Positions 17,373 to 27,998 are shown, counted from the first letter of the stretch. The stretch is 64,000 bases of DNA from Dehalococcoidia bacterium (GCA_022820645.1 JAJEFD010000003.1:62001-126000), one strand, 5' to 3'. The notes: generated from the letters alone by a model not told the origin. Made by a program: numbers and translations.

Positions 17373-17717
17373 CTAACGCCGCAGCGTGCTCAGGTCTGAG
17401 ATATGGATCGTGTCGCGCCGCCGGGCCAGCGCGATGATGAGCGCGAGCCCCAGCGCGACCTCCGCCGCCGCGACCACGATGACGAACACCGCCAGCGTCT
17501 GCCCCTCCAGCACGAAACGCTCCACGTCCGTGCCCGCTCCGGGGAACCGCAACGACGCCGGAACGGTGTAACGCGAGAACGCGACCAGCGCCACGTTCAC
17601 CGCGTTGAACATGATCTCCACGGACATGATCACGGCGATGATGTGCCTGCGCGACAGCACCCCGTACAGCCCGATGCAGAACAGGATCGCTGAGATGATG
17701 AGCAGCCGCTCAAGCAT
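17373..17717 (-). CDS. nuoK: NADH-quinone oxidoreductase subunit K
   Basis: 114 residues, three membrane helices. It has GLYGVLSRRHIIAVIMSVEIMFNAVNVALVAFSRY, with the conserved Glu of helix 2, and later FVIVVAAAEVALGLALIIALAR with the helix 3 Glu. An extra loop (SLRFPGAGTDVERFVLEGQ) between helices 2 and 3 makes it slightly longer than the usual 100 residues. The start overlaps the nuoJ 3' end by 8 nt. Confidence 0.95.
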   Translation of the reverse strand: MLERLLIISAILFCIGLYGVLSRRHIIAVIMSVEIMFNAVNVALVAFSRYTVPASLRFPGAGTDVERFVLEGQTLAVFVIVVAAAEVALGLALIIALARRRDTIHISDLSTLRR

Positions 17718-18237
17718 CGTGACGCTCCCGTACGAGCGAAAGCGCTCCGATGACCGCCGCGAGCAGCAGTACGCCCGCGACCTCGAACGCCAGCACGTAG
17801 TCGCTCAGCAGCAGCCGTCCCAGCTGTGTCGGTGTCTCCACGAAGACGGTCGCGATCGGCCCCGGCAGCGAGTCCGGCAGCAGCGCCCACTCCGCCTGCA
17901 CGATGCTGTACGCGAGCGCTCCGAGCAGTGCTATGCCCATCATCAGCGCCACGGGCTGCACGGCGGTCGAGCGGTTCCCGGTGTCCACGTCGCGCGTCAT
18001 CATCACCGCGAATATCACCAGCACCGCGATGCCGCCGCCGTACACCAGCACCTGCACGACCGCGAGGAACTCCGCGTTCACCATAGCGAAGATCCCCGCG
18101 ATGCCCAGGAAGCTCACCACAAGCATGAGCGCCGCCCGGAAGATGCTGCGCAGGTGCACCACCAGCGCGGCAGACCCGATGGTGACCACCGCCAGAGCCC
18201 AGAACACGATCTCGGAGAAGAGGTTGTCGAACGCCAC
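17710..18237 (-). CDS. nuoJ: NADH-quinone oxidoreductase subunit J
   Basis: 175 residues, five membrane helices, GTG start 3 nt after nuoI. FRAALMLVVSFLGIAGIFAMVNAEFLAVVQVLVYGGGIAVLVIFAVMM is the conserved NuoJ core and includes the pi-bulge helix region. It overlaps nuoK by 8 nt, so the pair is translationally coupled. Confidence 0.94.
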   Translation of the reverse strand: MAFDNLFSEIVFWALAVVTIGSAALVVHLRSIFRAALMLVVSFLGIAGIFAMVNAEFLAVVQVLVYGGGIAVLVIFAVMMTRDVDTGNRSTAVQPVALMMGIALLGALAYSIVQAEWALLPDSLPGPIATVFVETPTQLGRLLLSDYVLAFEVAGVLLLAAVIGALSLVRERHDA

Positions 18238-18239
18238 GG

Positions 18240-18833
18240 CTAACGCTCGCCTCCGTAGTCCCCCGCGGCGCTGGACCGGTGGTCCATCTCTTCCGGCATC
18301 TGTCCGGGACGCTTGGGATGCCAGAGGAACGGCTCGCGCCCGGCGTCATTCCACTCCACGGGTTCGCCCTTGTATGGGTCGGCTTTGGCGCGCTCCAGCT
18401 GCGGCCGGAACCAGGTGCTCGGGTGCTTCTCCCGCTCCTTGAGCGTGTCGATGTCGATCACGAGGTCAGCCCGACGGTAGCGCGCCGCTTCGAAGCCGGA
18501 GCCCATGTGTAGCGCGTCGTAGGGGCACGCCTCGACGCAAAGCCCGCAGTACATGCAGCGCGCCTGGTCGATGTCGAACACGTCCACCTTGTAGCTGCCG
18601 CCGTCCTGCTCGTTGCCCCCGTCGGGGTCGGTGACGATGCGGATGATGCCGAGCGGGCAGTACTTCGCGCAGCTCGCGCAGCCCGTGCACCGCTGCTCGT
18701 ACCAGGTGAACTCCTGTCCCCGGAAGCGGGGGTGCTGGGGGACGCGCGCCTCCGGGTACTGGATGGTGAAGGGACGCCGCACGAGGTTGCGCAGCGTCAC
18801 GCCCAGCCCGCGCAGTATGCCTTCGCCGTACAT
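18240..18833 (-). CDS. nuoI: NADH-quinone oxidoreductase subunit I (2x[4Fe-4S])
   Basis: 197 residues. Two ferredoxin-type motifs, CTGCASCAKYCP and CMYCGLCVEACP, hold clusters N6a and N6b of the peripheral arm. The N-terminal amphipathic segment (LRNLVRRPFTIQYPE) anchors it to the membrane arm. The C-terminal tail (about 60 residues, with STWFRPQLERAKADPYKG) is a little longer than in E. coli. The start at 18833 shares ATGA with the nuoH stop. The open frame continuing further upstream is nuoH sequence in another frame. Confidence 0.95.
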   Translation of the reverse strand: MYGEGILRGLGVTLRNLVRRPFTIQYPEARVPQHPRFRGQEFTWYEQRCTGCASCAKYCPLGIIRIVTDPDGGNEQDGGSYKVDVFDIDQARCMYCGLCVEACPYDALHMGSGFEAARYRRADLVIDIDTLKEREKHPSTWFRPQLERAKADPYKGEPVEWNDAGREPFLWHPKRPGQMPEEMDHRSSAAGDYGGER

Positions 18834-20005
18834 CAGCGGCCCTCCGTTGAGAACGCCGCTGCTACCGGCGGGGCGGTGCGCAGCGACACGACCTTCGACC
18901 AGAGCACTGCCGCCGGGATCGTGACGGCCCAGTTGATAGCCGACATGATGCCCAGCTCCGCCGCGCCGGGCTCCGGCCAGACGATGACCTCTGCTGCGAG
19001 CAGCAGCACGTTGATCAGGCTCAGCGGGAAGAGATACTTCCACGCGACCGCGAGTATCTGGTCGAGCCGGTATCGCGGCAGCGTCGCGCGGACCCATATC
19101 GCCACGAACACGAACCCCGCCACCTTGAGCAGGAACCAGACGTGGGACGGCAGGATCGGCCACTTCCAACCCTGCAGGAAGAGAACGGCGAAGATCGCTC
19201 CTGCCACGACGGTGTTCGTGAACTCCGCCAGCATGAACACGCCGTACTTCATACCGCTGTACTCGGTCATGTAGCCCGCGACCAGTTCCGACTCCGCCTC
19301 GGTGACGTCGAACGGCGCGCGGTTCAGCTCCGCCGATACGGCTGCGAGGAAGATCAGCGCTCCCAGCGGCGTCACGAGCAGGAACGGCAGCGCCTGCGCT
19401 TCGACGATCGAGACCAGCGACATGGACTGTGCCAGCACCGTGACGCCCAGCAGCGCCATCACCAGCGGCACTTCGTAGCTCACCAGCATCGCCACCGCGC
19501 GCATGCTCCCGAACAAGGAGAAGCTGTTGGGCGACGCGTATCCCGCCATCATCACCGCGATCGTCGAGATGCCGCTCACTGCTGCGATGTACAGCACCGC
19601 CACGTTCAGGTCGGCCACCCACGAGCCCGCGCCGAACGGGATGACCGCCAGCACGAGCAGCGTCGGAGCGAGCATCACCACGGGCGCGAGCGTGAACACG
19701 ATGCGGTCGGCGCCCAGCGCGATGATGTCCTCTTTCGAGATGAGCTTGATCGCGTCGGCTATCGGCTGGAGCACCCCGAACGGCCCTGCCCGGTTTGGTC
19801 CGAGTCTTCCCTGGAAGCGCCCGAGCAGCCTGCGCTCGAACCACGTGTACAGCGTCCCGATGAGCATGACGGCGTTCGTCACCAGCAGGATGATGGCCAT
19901 CCCCGCGGCCGCGTACGCGACCCACGACCACTCCTCGCCCAGCAGGTCCTGCACGAACTCGTAGACGTTCCGGTAGATGACGTTCCCTGCGAGCGTCTCG
20001 CCCAT
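18833..20005 (-). CDS. nuoH: NADH-quinone oxidoreductase subunit H
   Basis: 390 residues, eight to nine membrane helices. It has the quinone-site loop ERRLLGRFQGRLGPNRAGPFGVLQPIADAIKLISKED and the acidic helix SAELNRAPFDVTEAESELVAGYMTEYSGMKY. Later comes FVAIWVRATLPRYRLDQIL. NuoH links quinone reduction to the pump subunits. Its ATG overlaps the nuoD stop (ATGA). Confidence 0.96.
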   Translation of the reverse strand: MGETLAGNVIYRNVYEFVQDLLGEEWSWVAYAAAGMAIILLVTNAVMLIGTLYTWFERRLLGRFQGRLGPNRAGPFGVLQPIADAIKLISKEDIIALGADRIVFTLAPVVMLAPTLLVLAVIPFGAGSWVADLNVAVLYIAAVSGISTIAVMMAGYASPNSFSLFGSMRAVAMLVSYEVPLVMALLGVTVLAQSMSLVSIVEAQALPFLLVTPLGALIFLAAVSAELNRAPFDVTEAESELVAGYMTEYSGMKYGVFMLAEFTNTVVAGAIFAVLFLQGWKWPILPSHVWFLLKVAGFVFVAIWVRATLPRYRLDQILAVAWKYLFPLSLINVLLLAAEVIVWPEPGAAELGIMSAINWAVTIPAAVLWSKVVSLRTAPPVAAAFSTEGR

Positions 20006-21111
20006 CAGCGGTCAACCTCGCCCATGTTGAAGTCGAGGCTGCCCAGCGTCACGATGGCGTCCGCCAGCTTCCACCCCACGAGCATCTCCCTGAACAGCGT
20101 GAGGCTCATGAAGGACGGAGAGCGCACGTGGCAGCGGTACGGCGCTATCGTGCCGTCGCTCACCAGGTAGAACCCCAGCTCGCCCTTGGGCGCCTCGATG
20201 GGCACGTACGACTCGCCCGGCGGCGGACGGAACAGCATTGCCATCGTCGTCCGCACCGGCCCCGGCTCGATCTGCTCGCAGCACTGCTCGATGATCCGGA
20301 GCGACTGCCGCACCTCCAGCATCCGCACCCAGAACCGGTCGTAGTTGTCGCCGCCCTCGCACGTCGGCACGTCGAACTCGACGCGGTCGTAGACGTCGTA
20401 GGGCGCCGCCTTGCGCCAGTCCCACTCGACGCCGGATGCGCGCAGGATGGGGCCCGTGAACGACGCCGCGATGGCGTCCTCCGCCGAGACCGGGGCGACC
20501 CCTATGGCCCGGCTCCGCACGATCTCGCTGTCGAAGACCAGCGCCTGTAACTCGTCGGCATAGCCCGGCATGTCGTTCAGGAAGGAGCGCAGCGCGGGCC
20601 AGAACTCCTCCGGCGCGTCCTGCAACACGCCTCCGATGCGCATGTAGGAGAGCGTGATGCGCGCACCGCACAGCATCTCGAACATGTCCAGGATGCGCTC
20701 GCGCTCGCGGAACGCGTACATCAGCGCCGTTCCCCCGAATACGCCGAGTTCCTGCAGGAAGAACCCCACGCCGATGAGATGGCTCGCGATGCGCTGCAGC
20801 TCCGCCGCGATGACGCGCAGGTACTTCCCGCGCTCGGGAGGCTCGATGCCCACCAGACGCTCGCACGAGAGCACGTACGCCTGGTTGTTCGTCATCGACG
20901 CGACGTAGTCCAGCCGGTCGGTGAGCGTGATGACCTGTGTGTACTGCCGCTCCTCCGCCAGCTTCTCCGTGCCCCGGTGCAGGTAGCCGATGACCGGCTC
21001 CGCGTCGAGGATGTTCTCGCCGTCGAACGTCAGCTTCATGCGGAACACGCCGTGGGTGCTCGGGTGGTGCGGCCCCACGTTGACGACGACCGGCTCGGTG
21101 CGCATCGTCAT
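20005..21111 (-). CDS. nuoD: NADH-quinone oxidoreductase subunit D (49 kDa)
   Basis: 368 residues. NVGPHHPSTHGVFRMKLTFDGENI near the start contains the quinone-site His. ERLVGIEPPERGKYLRVIAAELQRIASHLIGVGFFLQELG and the C-terminal FMSLTLFREMLVGWKLADAIVTLGSLDFNMGEVDR are diagnostic. The start at 21111 (MTMRTEPV) is 2 nt after the nuoC stop; another ATG follows 6 nt later. The long in-frame extension upstream overlaps nuoC and is not real. Confidence 0.96.
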   Translation of the reverse strand: MTMRTEPVVVNVGPHHPSTHGVFRMKLTFDGENILDAEPVIGYLHRGTEKLAEERQYTQVITLTDRLDYVASMTNNQAYVLSCERLVGIEPPERGKYLRVIAAELQRIASHLIGVGFFLQELGVFGGTALMYAFRERERILDMFEMLCGARITLSYMRIGGVLQDAPEEFWPALRSFLNDMPGYADELQALVFDSEIVRSRAIGVAPVSAEDAIAASFTGPILRASGVEWDWRKAAPYDVYDRVEFDVPTCEGGDNYDRFWVRMLEVRQSLRIIEQCCEQIEPGPVRTTMAMLFRPPPGESYVPIEAPKGELGFYLVSDGTIAPYRCHVRSPSFMSLTLFREMLVGWKLADAIVTLGSLDFNMGEVDR

Positions 21112-21113
21112 CG

Positions 21114-21590
21114 CTAGCCCCCCTGCGGCCACGAGTACGGGAGCGGTGGCTCCAGGTAGTCCCGGCGTAGCGGGTGGCCCTGGAACCCTTCCCAGGTGAG
21201 GATCCTTCTGAGGTTGGGGTGGCCGTCGAAGCCAACGCCCATCAGGTCCCACGCCTCGCGCTCCTGGAGCGTCGCGCCGCGCCACACGCTGGTCACGCTC
21301 GGCAGCGAAACGTCCTCGCGCCCGTACACCCGGGCCTTCAGGATGGCGGTCGCGTTCCTGCTGATGGACGTGAGGTGGTAGACCACCTCGAAATACTCGA
21401 CGTAGTCCACCGCTGTGAGCGAGCCCAGCATCTTGTAGTCGTGCGCGGGGTCGTCCCTGAGGAACGCGCACACGTCCGCTATCGCGCTCGGCTCCACCCA
21501 CACCGCGCTCTCGTCCGAGTCGACGACGGCGTTCGGGAAATGGGAGCGCAGCGACTCGGCGAGCGCGTTGCCTGCCGTCGCGGTCGTCAT
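21114..21590 (-). CDS. nuoC: NADH-quinone oxidoreductase subunit C (30 kDa)
   Basis: 158 residues. The conserved C-terminal block reads [38 protein letters not shown]. The N-terminal ferredoxin-like fold includes [14 protein letters not shown]. NuoC bridges NuoB, NuoD and NuoI in the connecting module. It is not fused to NuoD here. Its ATG overlaps the nuoB stop by 4 nt. Confidence 0.94.
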   Translation of the reverse strand: MTTATAGNALAESLRSHFPNAVVDSDESAVWVEPSAIADVCAFLRDDPAHDYKMLGSLTAVDYVEYFEVVYHLTSISRNATAILKARVYGREDVSLPSVTSVWRGATLQEREAWDLMGVGFDGHPNLRRILTWEGFQGHPLRRDYLEPPLPYSWPQGG

Positions 21591-22261
21591 GCGCGGTCGA
21601 CTCCCGCGGCGTCCTGTCCGACGCTGTACCGCTTGATCTTCTCGTGCAGCTGCATGATGCCGTAGAGCAAGGCGTCGGGACGCGGCGGGCATCCCGGCAC
21701 GTACACGTCCACCGGCACGATGTGGTTCACGCCCGGCACGACGCTGTAGCCCTGGTAGTACGGGCCGCCGCTGGTCGCGCAGACCCCCATAGCGATGACC
21801 CACTTCGGCTCTGCCATCTGGTCGTAGATGCGGCGCACGGCAGGCGCCATCTTCCACGTGAGGGTGCCGGACACGATGAGCAGGTCGGCCTGGCGGGGCG
21901 TCGCCCGCATCGCCTCCATGCCGAACCGGGCGAGGTCGAAGCGCGACATCGCCGAGGCGATCATCTCGAACACACAGCATGCAAGCCCGAACGCCACGGG
22001 CCACACCGCCGAGCGGCGGCCCCAGTTGAGCAACGCGTCAACCGACGTGACGGCCACGTTGCGTGCGATGTCTTCCGGTATCTGGATGGCGGGGTCGGGG
22101 AACGCTTCCTGCGCGTTCCACTTCAGCTGCTCGACCGCCTCCCCCTCGATGCGGTCCACGTCCCAGCCGGGCATCGTCTGTCCGTAGACCGCGCTGGGCT
22201 CCTCCGCTCCCGTCAGGAGAGAAGGCATGGACAGAGGCGCGTGCTCGTGCGGGTTGACCAT
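21587..22261 (-). CDS. nuoB: NADH-quinone oxidoreductase subunit B (cluster N2)
   Basis: 224 residues. The N2 [4Fe-4S] ligands are visible in [17 protein letters not shown] and [13 protein letters not shown]. An N-terminal extension of about 60 residues (acidic, starting [16 protein letters not shown]) precedes the conserved domain. It is the first gene of the operon; nuoA, which normally precedes it, is absent from the 210 nt upstream. The start is uncertain: the ATG at 22261 has only a GAGCAGG-like Shine-Dalgarno, while a better GAGGAA lies 15 nt away. Confidence 0.93.
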   Translation of the reverse strand: MVNPHEHAPLSMPSLLTGAEEPSAVYGQTMPGWDVDRIEGEAVEQLKWNAQEAFPDPAIQIPEDIARNVAVTSVDALLNWGRRSAVWPVAFGLACCVFEMIASAMSRFDLARFGMEAMRATPRQADLLIVSGTLTWKMAPAVRRIYDQMAEPKWVIAMGVCATSGGPYYQGYSVVPGVNHIVPVDVYVPGCPPRPDALLYGIMQLHEKIKRYSVGQDAAGVDRA

Positions 22262-22376
22262 GGCCTGCTCGGCTGATTCCTCCCCGGCGGGGTTTGGACC
22301 CCGCGGATTCAGGGGTGACCACGAGCGCGAGCATAGCACAGCAGGTGCGTAAGTGAAACGCTGCACAATCAGTCTC

Positions 22377-22439
22377 GTCATTCCCGCACCCGCGGGGATA
22401 CAGGGCGCGCGGGCAGCGCGCGGGGCCGGGAGGCTGGGG
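22377..22439 (+). repeat. REP-like palindromic repeat, family B copy 1
   Basis: GTCATTCCCGCACCCGCGGG followed by a GC-rich CGCGCGGGCAGCGCGCGGGG hairpin. It shares the GTCATTCCCGC core and the 'GCGCGGGCAGCGC' part with copies near 41.6, 42.26 and 62.5 kb. It fills the space between the divergent nuoB and translin-family genes. Confidence 0.7.
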
Positions 22440-22458
22440 TGGGTTGGCCCCCGTCTGC

Positions 22459-22464
22459 TAGGCT
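22459..22464 (+). promoter_or_regulatory. -10 box for a leaderless transcript
   Basis: TAGGCT (TANNNT) lies 7 nt before the ATG at 22472. No Shine-Dalgarno is present, so a leaderless mRNA is likely. Confidence 0.5.
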
Positions 22465-22471
22465 ATGCCGC

Positions 22472-23119
22472 ATGGACGACGCAACCGGCAGCACGCTGTC
22501 CCGTATCGACGAGATAGCCGCCCGTTCACTCGACGAGTTTCGCGCCAAACACGAGCGGCGCGAGCAGGCGATCAAGGTCTCTCGCGAGGTCGTGCGGACG
22601 TCGGCCAACGCCATCCGCGCCATCCATCGGAACGAGCTCGACGAGGCGCGTGAACTCATCGCGGCAGCGGGCTCGCTCGTCCGCGAGACCCAGCAGACCC
22701 TCGAGGGCCACCCGGACCTCTACTTCACCGGCTACACCCAGGACGCTCAGAAGGAGTATGCGGAGGCGTGCGCCGTCTTCGCGTTCATCGCCCGTGCGGA
22801 ACTGCCGCTCCCCGCGGACATCGGCGTCGAGACGCCCTCCTATCTCAACGGGCTCGCCGAGGCCGCGAGCGAACTCCGGCGCTACATCCTCGACTCCCTC
22901 CGCCGCGACGACGACTCGCGCGCCGAGGAGTTGATGCGCTACATGGACGACGTCTACAACATCCTCGTCGTCATGGACTTCCCGGACGCCCTCACCTCCG
23001 GTCTCCGCCGCACCACCGACCAGCTCCGCGGCGTCCTCGAGCGCACCCGCGGCGACCTCACCATGACCATGCGCCAACGCCGGTTGGAGCGCCTGCTCAA
23101 CGACCGTCCGGACTCGTGA
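22472..23119 (+). CDS. Translin-family protein
   Basis: 215 residues, all helical. The core SREVVRTSANAIRAIHRNELDEARELIAAAGSLVRETQQTLEGHPDLYFTGYTQDAQKEYAEACAVFAFIARAELPLPADIGVETPSYLNGLAEAASELRRYILDSLRR, then MRYMDDVYNILVVMDFPDALTSGLRRTTDQLRGVLERTRGDLT, matches archaeal and bacterial translin homologues. Eukaryotic translin binds single-stranded nucleic acid and, with TRAX, forms the C3PO RNase; archaeal members can be RNases. The bacterial role is unknown. The ATG at 22472 is preferred because the family alignment begins soon after it and a TANNNT box lies 7 nt upstream. Confidence 0.85.
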   Translation: MDDATGSTLSRIDEIAARSLDEFRAKHERREQAIKVSREVVRTSANAIRAIHRNELDEARELIAAAGSLVRETQQTLEGHPDLYFTGYTQDAQKEYAEACAVFAFIARAELPLPADIGVETPSYLNGLAEAASELRRYILDSLRRDDDSRAEELMRYMDDVYNILVVMDFPDALTSGLRRTTDQLRGVLERTRGDLTMTMRQRRLERLLNDRPDS

Positions 23120-23146
23120 GAGCACGGCGCGCGCCATGTCGCCGGT

Positions 23147-23176
23147 TTGACCTCAGGGCGCTCTGGCAGAGACAAT
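23147..23176 (+). promoter_or_regulatory. Putative promoter of the pyrophosphatase gene
   Basis: TTGACC (23147-23152) and GACAAT (23171-23176) are 18 nt apart. This leaves a leader of about 70 nt before the start codon. Confidence 0.5.
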
Positions 23177-23251
23177 AGCCCACTGCCGGTATCCGGCGAG
23201 AATCACATGTGCGGGGCAATGGTGGGCCGTGCCCATGCCCCCGGGAGGTAG

Positions 23252-25327
<2,076 letters not shown>

Positions 25328-25349
25328 GAGCGGAGAGTCAGCGAGGATC

Positions 25350-25387
25350 ATCGGGGCGGTTGCGTTCGCAGCCGCCCCGATTTGTGT
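25350..25387 (+). terminator. Intrinsic terminator after hppA
   Basis: ATCGGGGCGG and CCGCCCCGAT form a strong stem, extended inward by TTGC/GCAG around a GTTC loop, followed by TTTGTGTGT. It lies 22 nt after the hppA stop. Confidence 0.85.
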
Positions 25388-25519
25388 GTCATCTGCCTCT
25401 TACCTGTTGCCTGCGTATCCGCTACGCTGAACGCATGTGTGAGGTGCGCCTGCCCCGCTGGAGACTTGTTCGGTGGCGGGCATCCGGACAACACGGAGGA
25501 CCCGGTAACTGCGGGATAG

Positions 25520-25694
25520 AACTTTGAATTGCATGAGCGCCTTGGTCCCTTGGTCGCGGGAAGCAGGCCACGGCCTTGGAAACACCCCTGACCAAGGAGA
25601 CCAAGAATCTCAGATCGTGGGTGCGATGCACTCCTGAGATTCGACCAAGAAGCTCAGAAAAGCGCCATTGATGAGCGCCTTGGTCGGATTGGCC
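25520..25694 (+). repeat. Dispersed structured element, copy 1 (about 175 nt)
   Basis: First of three related copies (others at 42641-42809 plus and 61142-61307 minus). They share AACT..GAATT, ATG, and the core GGAAGCAGGCCACGGCCTTG with GGAAACACCC after it. In this copy CTTGGTCCCTTGGTC (25541-25555) pairs with GACCAAGGAGACCAAG (25590-25605), and CGACCAAG (25642-25649) pairs with CTTGGTCG (25679-25686). ATGAGCGCCTTGGTC occurs at both ends (25533 and 25671). A 34-codon ORF (25533-25637) lies within it. The rest of the 399-nt gap between hppA and the SDR gene holds the hppA terminator and a weakly conserved stretch at 25390-25519 in which I see nothing. Confidence 0.8.
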
Positions 25695-25726
25695 TTGGGC
25701 GAACATCCTGATCGCGGAGGAGATCT

Positions 25727-26527
25727 ATGGACCTCGGCATAACCGGGAAGCGAGCGCTCGTTACGGGAGGGACGCGAGGCATCGGCTACGCCATCGCGTG
25801 GGAGTTGGCACGTGAGGGCGTGGATGTCGCCATCTGCGCCCGCGACGAGTCCGCAGCCCGCGACGTCGCTGCTGAGATCGCAGCCGGGACTGGCGTGCGC
25901 GTCGTCGGCTTTCGCGCCGACACCGGCATCGCGGAGGACGTGATGCGGCTTGTGGCGGATACGGCAGACGCGCTTGGCGGACTGGACATCCTCGTGAACA
26001 ACGCCGCGCGGGTCGGTTTCGCCGGCGGCCCGGACACCCTCACGCAGTTGAATGAGGAGATGCTGCGCGACGACTTCGACGTGAAGATCATGGGCTACCT
26101 GCGCTGCGCTCAGCAGGCTGCCCCCTACATGGAGCGTGCCGGGTGGGGGCGCATCGTCAACATGGACGGCATGGCCGCGCGCAACGCCGCGGGCATCAGT
26201 GGCGGCCTGCGCAACGCCGCCGTGATGAACTTCACCAAGGTCATGTCCGAGGAGCTTGGCCCGAAGGGCATCACCGTCAATGCCGTCCACCCTGCGCTGA
26301 GCAGGACCGAGGCCTTGGTCGAGCGTCTCGAAGGCACCGCCGAACGCGAGGGCATCACGCTCGAGGAGGCGGAGCAGCGCATCGCCAGGAACAACGCCAT
26401 ACGCCGCCTCGTCACCGTGGACGAGATAGCGGCGGTCGTCGTCTTCCTCTGCTCTGAGCAGGCGGGCTGCATCACCGGCGAGGCTGTCGCTCCCGCGGGC
26501 GGCAACTCCCGCGCCGTCTTCTACTAG
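25727..26527 (+). CDS. SDR-fold protein lacking the canonical Tyr/Lys
   Basis: 266 residues. The cofactor motif TGGTRGIG (13-20) and NNAA (91-94) are intact, and the C-terminus ([21 protein letters not shown]) is typical. The catalytic YxxxK region is replaced by [14 protein letters not shown]: Gly159 stands where Tyr is expected and Asn163 where Lys is expected, and the Ser region reads NMDGM. Such divergent SDRs exist; their chemistry is often unknown. A strong GGAGGAG precedes the ATG. RidA follows after 2 nt, so the two are coupled. Confidence 0.85.
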   Translation: MDLGITGKRALVTGGTRGIGYAIAWELAREGVDVAICARDESAARDVAAEIAAGTGVRVVGFRADTGIAEDVMRLVADTADALGGLDILVNNAARVGFAGGPDTLTQLNEEMLRDDFDVKIMGYLRCAQQAAPYMERAGWGRIVNMDGMAARNAAGISGGLRNAAVMNFTKVMSEELGPKGITVNAVHPALSRTEALVERLEGTAEREGITLEEAEQRIARNNAIRRLVTVDEIAAVVVFLCSEQAGCITGEAVAPAGGNSRAVFY

Positions 26528-26529
26528 CC

Positions 26530-26916
26530 ATGGCGCGTACCAACGTCAGCGGCAACAGCCCGTACGAAGCCTCCATCGGCTTCTCCCGCGCCGTGCGGGT
26601 AGGGAATGCCGTCTACGTCTCCGGCACCGTCGCGACCGCGGCCGACGGCTCAGTTGCGGGCGTCGGCGACGCCTACGCGCAGGCGGTGCAGACGCTACGC
26701 AACATCGAGGCTGCGCTGCAGAAGGCGGGGGCCTCGCTCAGCGACGTGGTGCGTACGCGCATGTATGTGACCGATATCGCCAACTGGGAGGCGATTGCGC
26801 GCGCTCATGGCGAGTTCTTCGCGGACGTACGCCCCGCCTCGACGATAGTGGAGGTGAGCCGCCTCATCGATCCCAACATGCTGGTCGAGATCGAGGCCGA
26901 CGCCCTCATCGAGTAA
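26530..26916 (+). CDS. RidA/YjgF-family protein (non-archetypal)
   Basis: 128 residues, the normal length. It has [25 protein letters not shown], the helix [34 protein letters not shown] and the C-terminal [21 protein letters not shown]. In archetypal RidA an Arg (E. coli Arg105, in ARSCVEV) binds the imine/enamine carboxylate; here the same position is Ser (PASTIVEV). Deaminase activity on aminoacrylate is therefore doubtful, and the protein fits the other Rid subfamilies. It is co-transcribed with the SDR-like gene. Confidence 0.88.
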   Translation: MARTNVSGNSPYEASIGFSRAVRVGNAVYVSGTVATAADGSVAGVGDAYAQAVQTLRNIEAALQKAGASLSDVVRTRMYVTDIANWEAIARAHGEFFADVRPASTIVEVSRLIDPNMLVEIEADALIE

Positions 26917-26919
26917 CGT

Positions 26920-27948
26920 TCACTGTAACGGCAGCGGCGGCTGCAGCCATGCGCCTGTCGTGTTCACCTCTATCCGCGTCACCCACTTCACCCACTCGAA
27001 GCCCCGCTTCCCCGGCACCACCAGCCGCGCCGGCGCGCCGTGGCCGTGCGACAGCCGCTCGCCTCCCACATGCGTCGCCAGCAGCAGCCCTTCCGCGTGC
27101 CGGAGCCCGAACCGTCGGTAGTACCCTGTCGCCGACGTCACGGTGATGCTCGCCGCCGAGGTCTGCGGACGCGCCCGCGGCAGCAACTCCCCGAGCCGCA
27201 CGCCTCGCCACGTCTGCGTCGAGTGCCATCCGCCTGTGCAGTCGAGCACCACGGTCTCCTCTTCCGTGCCCGTCACGTCGTCGTAGCCCAGGGATTGCGG
27301 AGCGTCGACCGCGCCTTCTATCGTGAGCGTCCACGTCTCGCGGTCGATCGGTTCGAGCCTGTCGTTCAGCCAGGACGTGGTCGGGAAAGCGTTGCCCGTG
27401 AAGTCGCCCGCCGCGTAGGAGCCGGTGAAACGCTTCGCCTGCGCGATGCCTGTCGCGCCGTCGATCCGCGCCCCGATCTGCCACAGCACCGTCCCCGCGA
27501 GCGCCAGCCCGCCCAGCCGCAGCACCGAGCGCCGCTCCGCCCAGTAGCGCGGACGCAGCAGCTTCCGGTAGCGCGCCAGGTGCCACGCGATCATCGGCAC
27601 GATGAGGAACACCAGCAGCGCGTGCCACGTCATGCCGGACGAACCGAGGTAGGAGAACTGCCCGATGTGTGACCACGCCACGCCCAGCATGATGTCCGTC
27701 AGCAGCAGCGAGAGCGCACCCACGGCCACCCAGTCCTGCCCGGTCCACCTGCCCCAGCGCCGCTTGAGCGGCCGGATCAGGTTCGGCACCTTCCACACCA
27801 GCACCGCCACCACCGCCAGCCCTGCCGCGCGGTGTGCGCTCGTCTGCCACGCCTGCTCCGGTTCAGCCGCGACGAATGCGTAGTAGCCCGTTACGACCGA
27901 GCCGGTGGCGATCAGCAGCACGAACATGTTTGCCCACGGATGCTTCAT
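26920..27948 (-). CDS. Membrane molybdopterin-dependent oxidoreductase with heme-binding N-domain
   Basis: 342 residues from ATG 27948. Four membrane helices (about 8-25, 40-57, 73-90, 107-125) contain His39, His109 and His123, possible heme ligands. An ERRSVLRLGGLALAG segment (138-152) looks like an internal Tat signal and fifth helix. The rest (about 165-342) is a sulfite-oxidase-type molybdopterin domain; VVLDCTGGWHS holds the likely Mo-ligating Cys. It resembles a fusion of a cytochrome b-like anchor with an MsrP/YedY-like domain placed outside the cell. The substrate is unknown. It converges on the RidA-like gene with a 3-nt gap. Confidence 0.85.
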   Translation of the reverse strand: MKHPWANMFVLLIATGSVVTGYYAFVAAEPEQAWQTSAHRAAGLAVVAVLVWKVPNLIRPLKRRWGRWTGQDWVAVGALSLLLTDIMLGVAWSHIGQFSYLGSSGMTWHALLVFLIVPMIAWHLARYRKLLRPRYWAERRSVLRLGGLALAGTVLWQIGARIDGATGIAQAKRFTGSYAAGDFTGNAFPTTSWLNDRLEPIDRETWTLTIEGAVDAPQSLGYDDVTGTEEETVVLDCTGGWHSTQTWRGVRLGELLPRARPQTSAASITVTSATGYYRRFGLRHAEGLLLATHVGGERLSHGHGAPARLVVPGKRGFEWVKWVTRIEVNTTGAWLQPPLPLQ

Positions 27949-27992
27949 CGCGCGCTCGCCTGCTCCTGTGACTATGGTACGCCCGCCGCTGC

Positions 27993-27998
27993 TAGAAT
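27993..27998 (+). promoter_or_regulatory. -10 box upstream of dcd
   Basis: TAGAAT, 24 nt before the start codon and upstream of the GGAGGAG Shine-Dalgarno. This is a normal leadered arrangement. Confidence 0.45.

Noticed and set aside
22262..22471. Hidden or broken nuoA upstream of nuoB
   Set aside because: No frame with three hydrophobic helices exists there and the gap is too short for the usual 120-residue protein.
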